Part shown: positions 5,611 to 5,746 of the stretch, piece by piece
How the letters are laid out: the number at the start of each line of letters is the position of its first letter
Numbering within the stretch: position 1 is the stretch's first letter
Assembly: GCA_018882485.1 (NCBI GenBank)
Contig: VERU01000186.1
Coordinates: forward strand, 1 to 5,746
Direction of reading: 5' to 3'
Length of the DNA: 5,746 nt
Origin: Rhodoferax sp.
Lineage (GTDB): Bacteria; Pseudomonadota; Gammaproteobacteria; Burkholderiales; Burkholderiaceae_C
Translations under genes and position numbers: made by a program
Notes under the pieces: generated by a model
The model's database searches: none
Told to the model about the DNA's origin: nothing
What the model saw: the letters and a program-made list of their open reading frames with translations, nothing else

Positions 5611-5746
5611 ATGAGCCCGCGGAGCGTGGCGCCGGGACGGTTCTGTGACCTCGAGAGGTTGGCGCTGCTGCGTGCACCGGGCTTGGGCCCCACGGTCATC
5701 AACCGGCTTGAAGCACAGGGACTGACCTCTTTGGACGCCCTACGGG
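5611..5746 (+). CDS. Helix-hairpin-helix domain protein, N-terminal part (runs off the window)
   Basis: An open frame running to the window end with 45 complete codons from ATG 5611. The visible protein has a helix-hairpin-helix-like stretch, LERLALLRAPGLGP followed by TVINRLEAQGLTSLDALR. The hairpin is APGLGPTV, the pattern that binds DNA backbone non-specifically in many repair and Cdd1-like small proteins. The family cannot be set from this fragment. The frame is open back to an ATG at 5554, but those first codons (aat agg aag ata cca act) have low GC3, unlike the codons from about 5593 on. The 5554 ATG also coincides with the predicted transcription start and operator 2, so 5611 (or GTG 5602/5608) is preferred. 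No convincing SD supports any choice. Its link to the divergent operon is only the shared control region. Confidence 0.55.
   Translation, partial: MSPRSVAPGRFCDLERLALLRAPGLGPTVINRLEAQGLTSLDALR

Noticed and set aside
1..5746. CRISPR array, tRNA/rRNA, insertion sequence or attachment site
   Set aside because: No regularly spaced repeats, RNA gene signatures, transposase motifs or terminal inverted repeats were seen; almost the whole window is coding.

Overview
The window is GC-rich (roughly two thirds G+C by eye). It holds a tightly packed leftward operon of six genes, then a short divergent control region and the 5' end of a rightward gene at the right edge. Compact overlaps, strong GC3 and the protein types suggest a proteobacterium, most likely a betaproteobacterium (Burkholderiales-like). 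This placement is inference; nothing in the window fixes the taxon.

The leftward operon, in transcription order from right to left, is: a zinc-dependent histidinol dehydrogenase-family enzyme (5342-4014) of the type found in catabolic clusters, resembling the sulfopropanediol dehydrogenase HpsN; a single-domain SnoaL/NTF2-like protein (4017-3481); an SDR oxidoreductase (3476-2682); a LacI-family repressor (2685-1654); a tandem two-domain SnoaL/NTF2-like protein (1657-701); and the first 230 codons of a MalK/UgpC-type ABC ATPase (692 to beyond the left edge). Three of the five junctions are ATGA start/stop overlaps and the other two are gaps of 4 and 8 bases, so the six genes are very probably one transcription and translation unit. 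No other histidine biosynthesis gene is present. ABC sugar-type importer + LacI regulator + SDR + HDH-like enzyme reads as uptake and oxidation of a polyhydroxylated (sugar-, polyol- or sulfonate-like) compound. The substrate cannot be named from sequence.

The control region (about 5343-5610) contains two related inverted repeats with a central CpG, TGCATACGCATGCA at 5555 and CGAATACGTATGCA at 5417, 138 bp apart. They are good candidates for operators of the operon's own LacI protein. The right-hand copy lies where the start site of a good rightward sigma70-like promoter (5519-5547) would be. The rightward gene has a helix-hairpin-helix motif and runs off the window.

The least explained parts are the three SnoaL-like domains in one catabolic operon, all with a W-x3-D signature, and a hairpin at the lacI/tandem-SnoaL junction that buries the only consensus-strength AGGAGG seen inside the operon.
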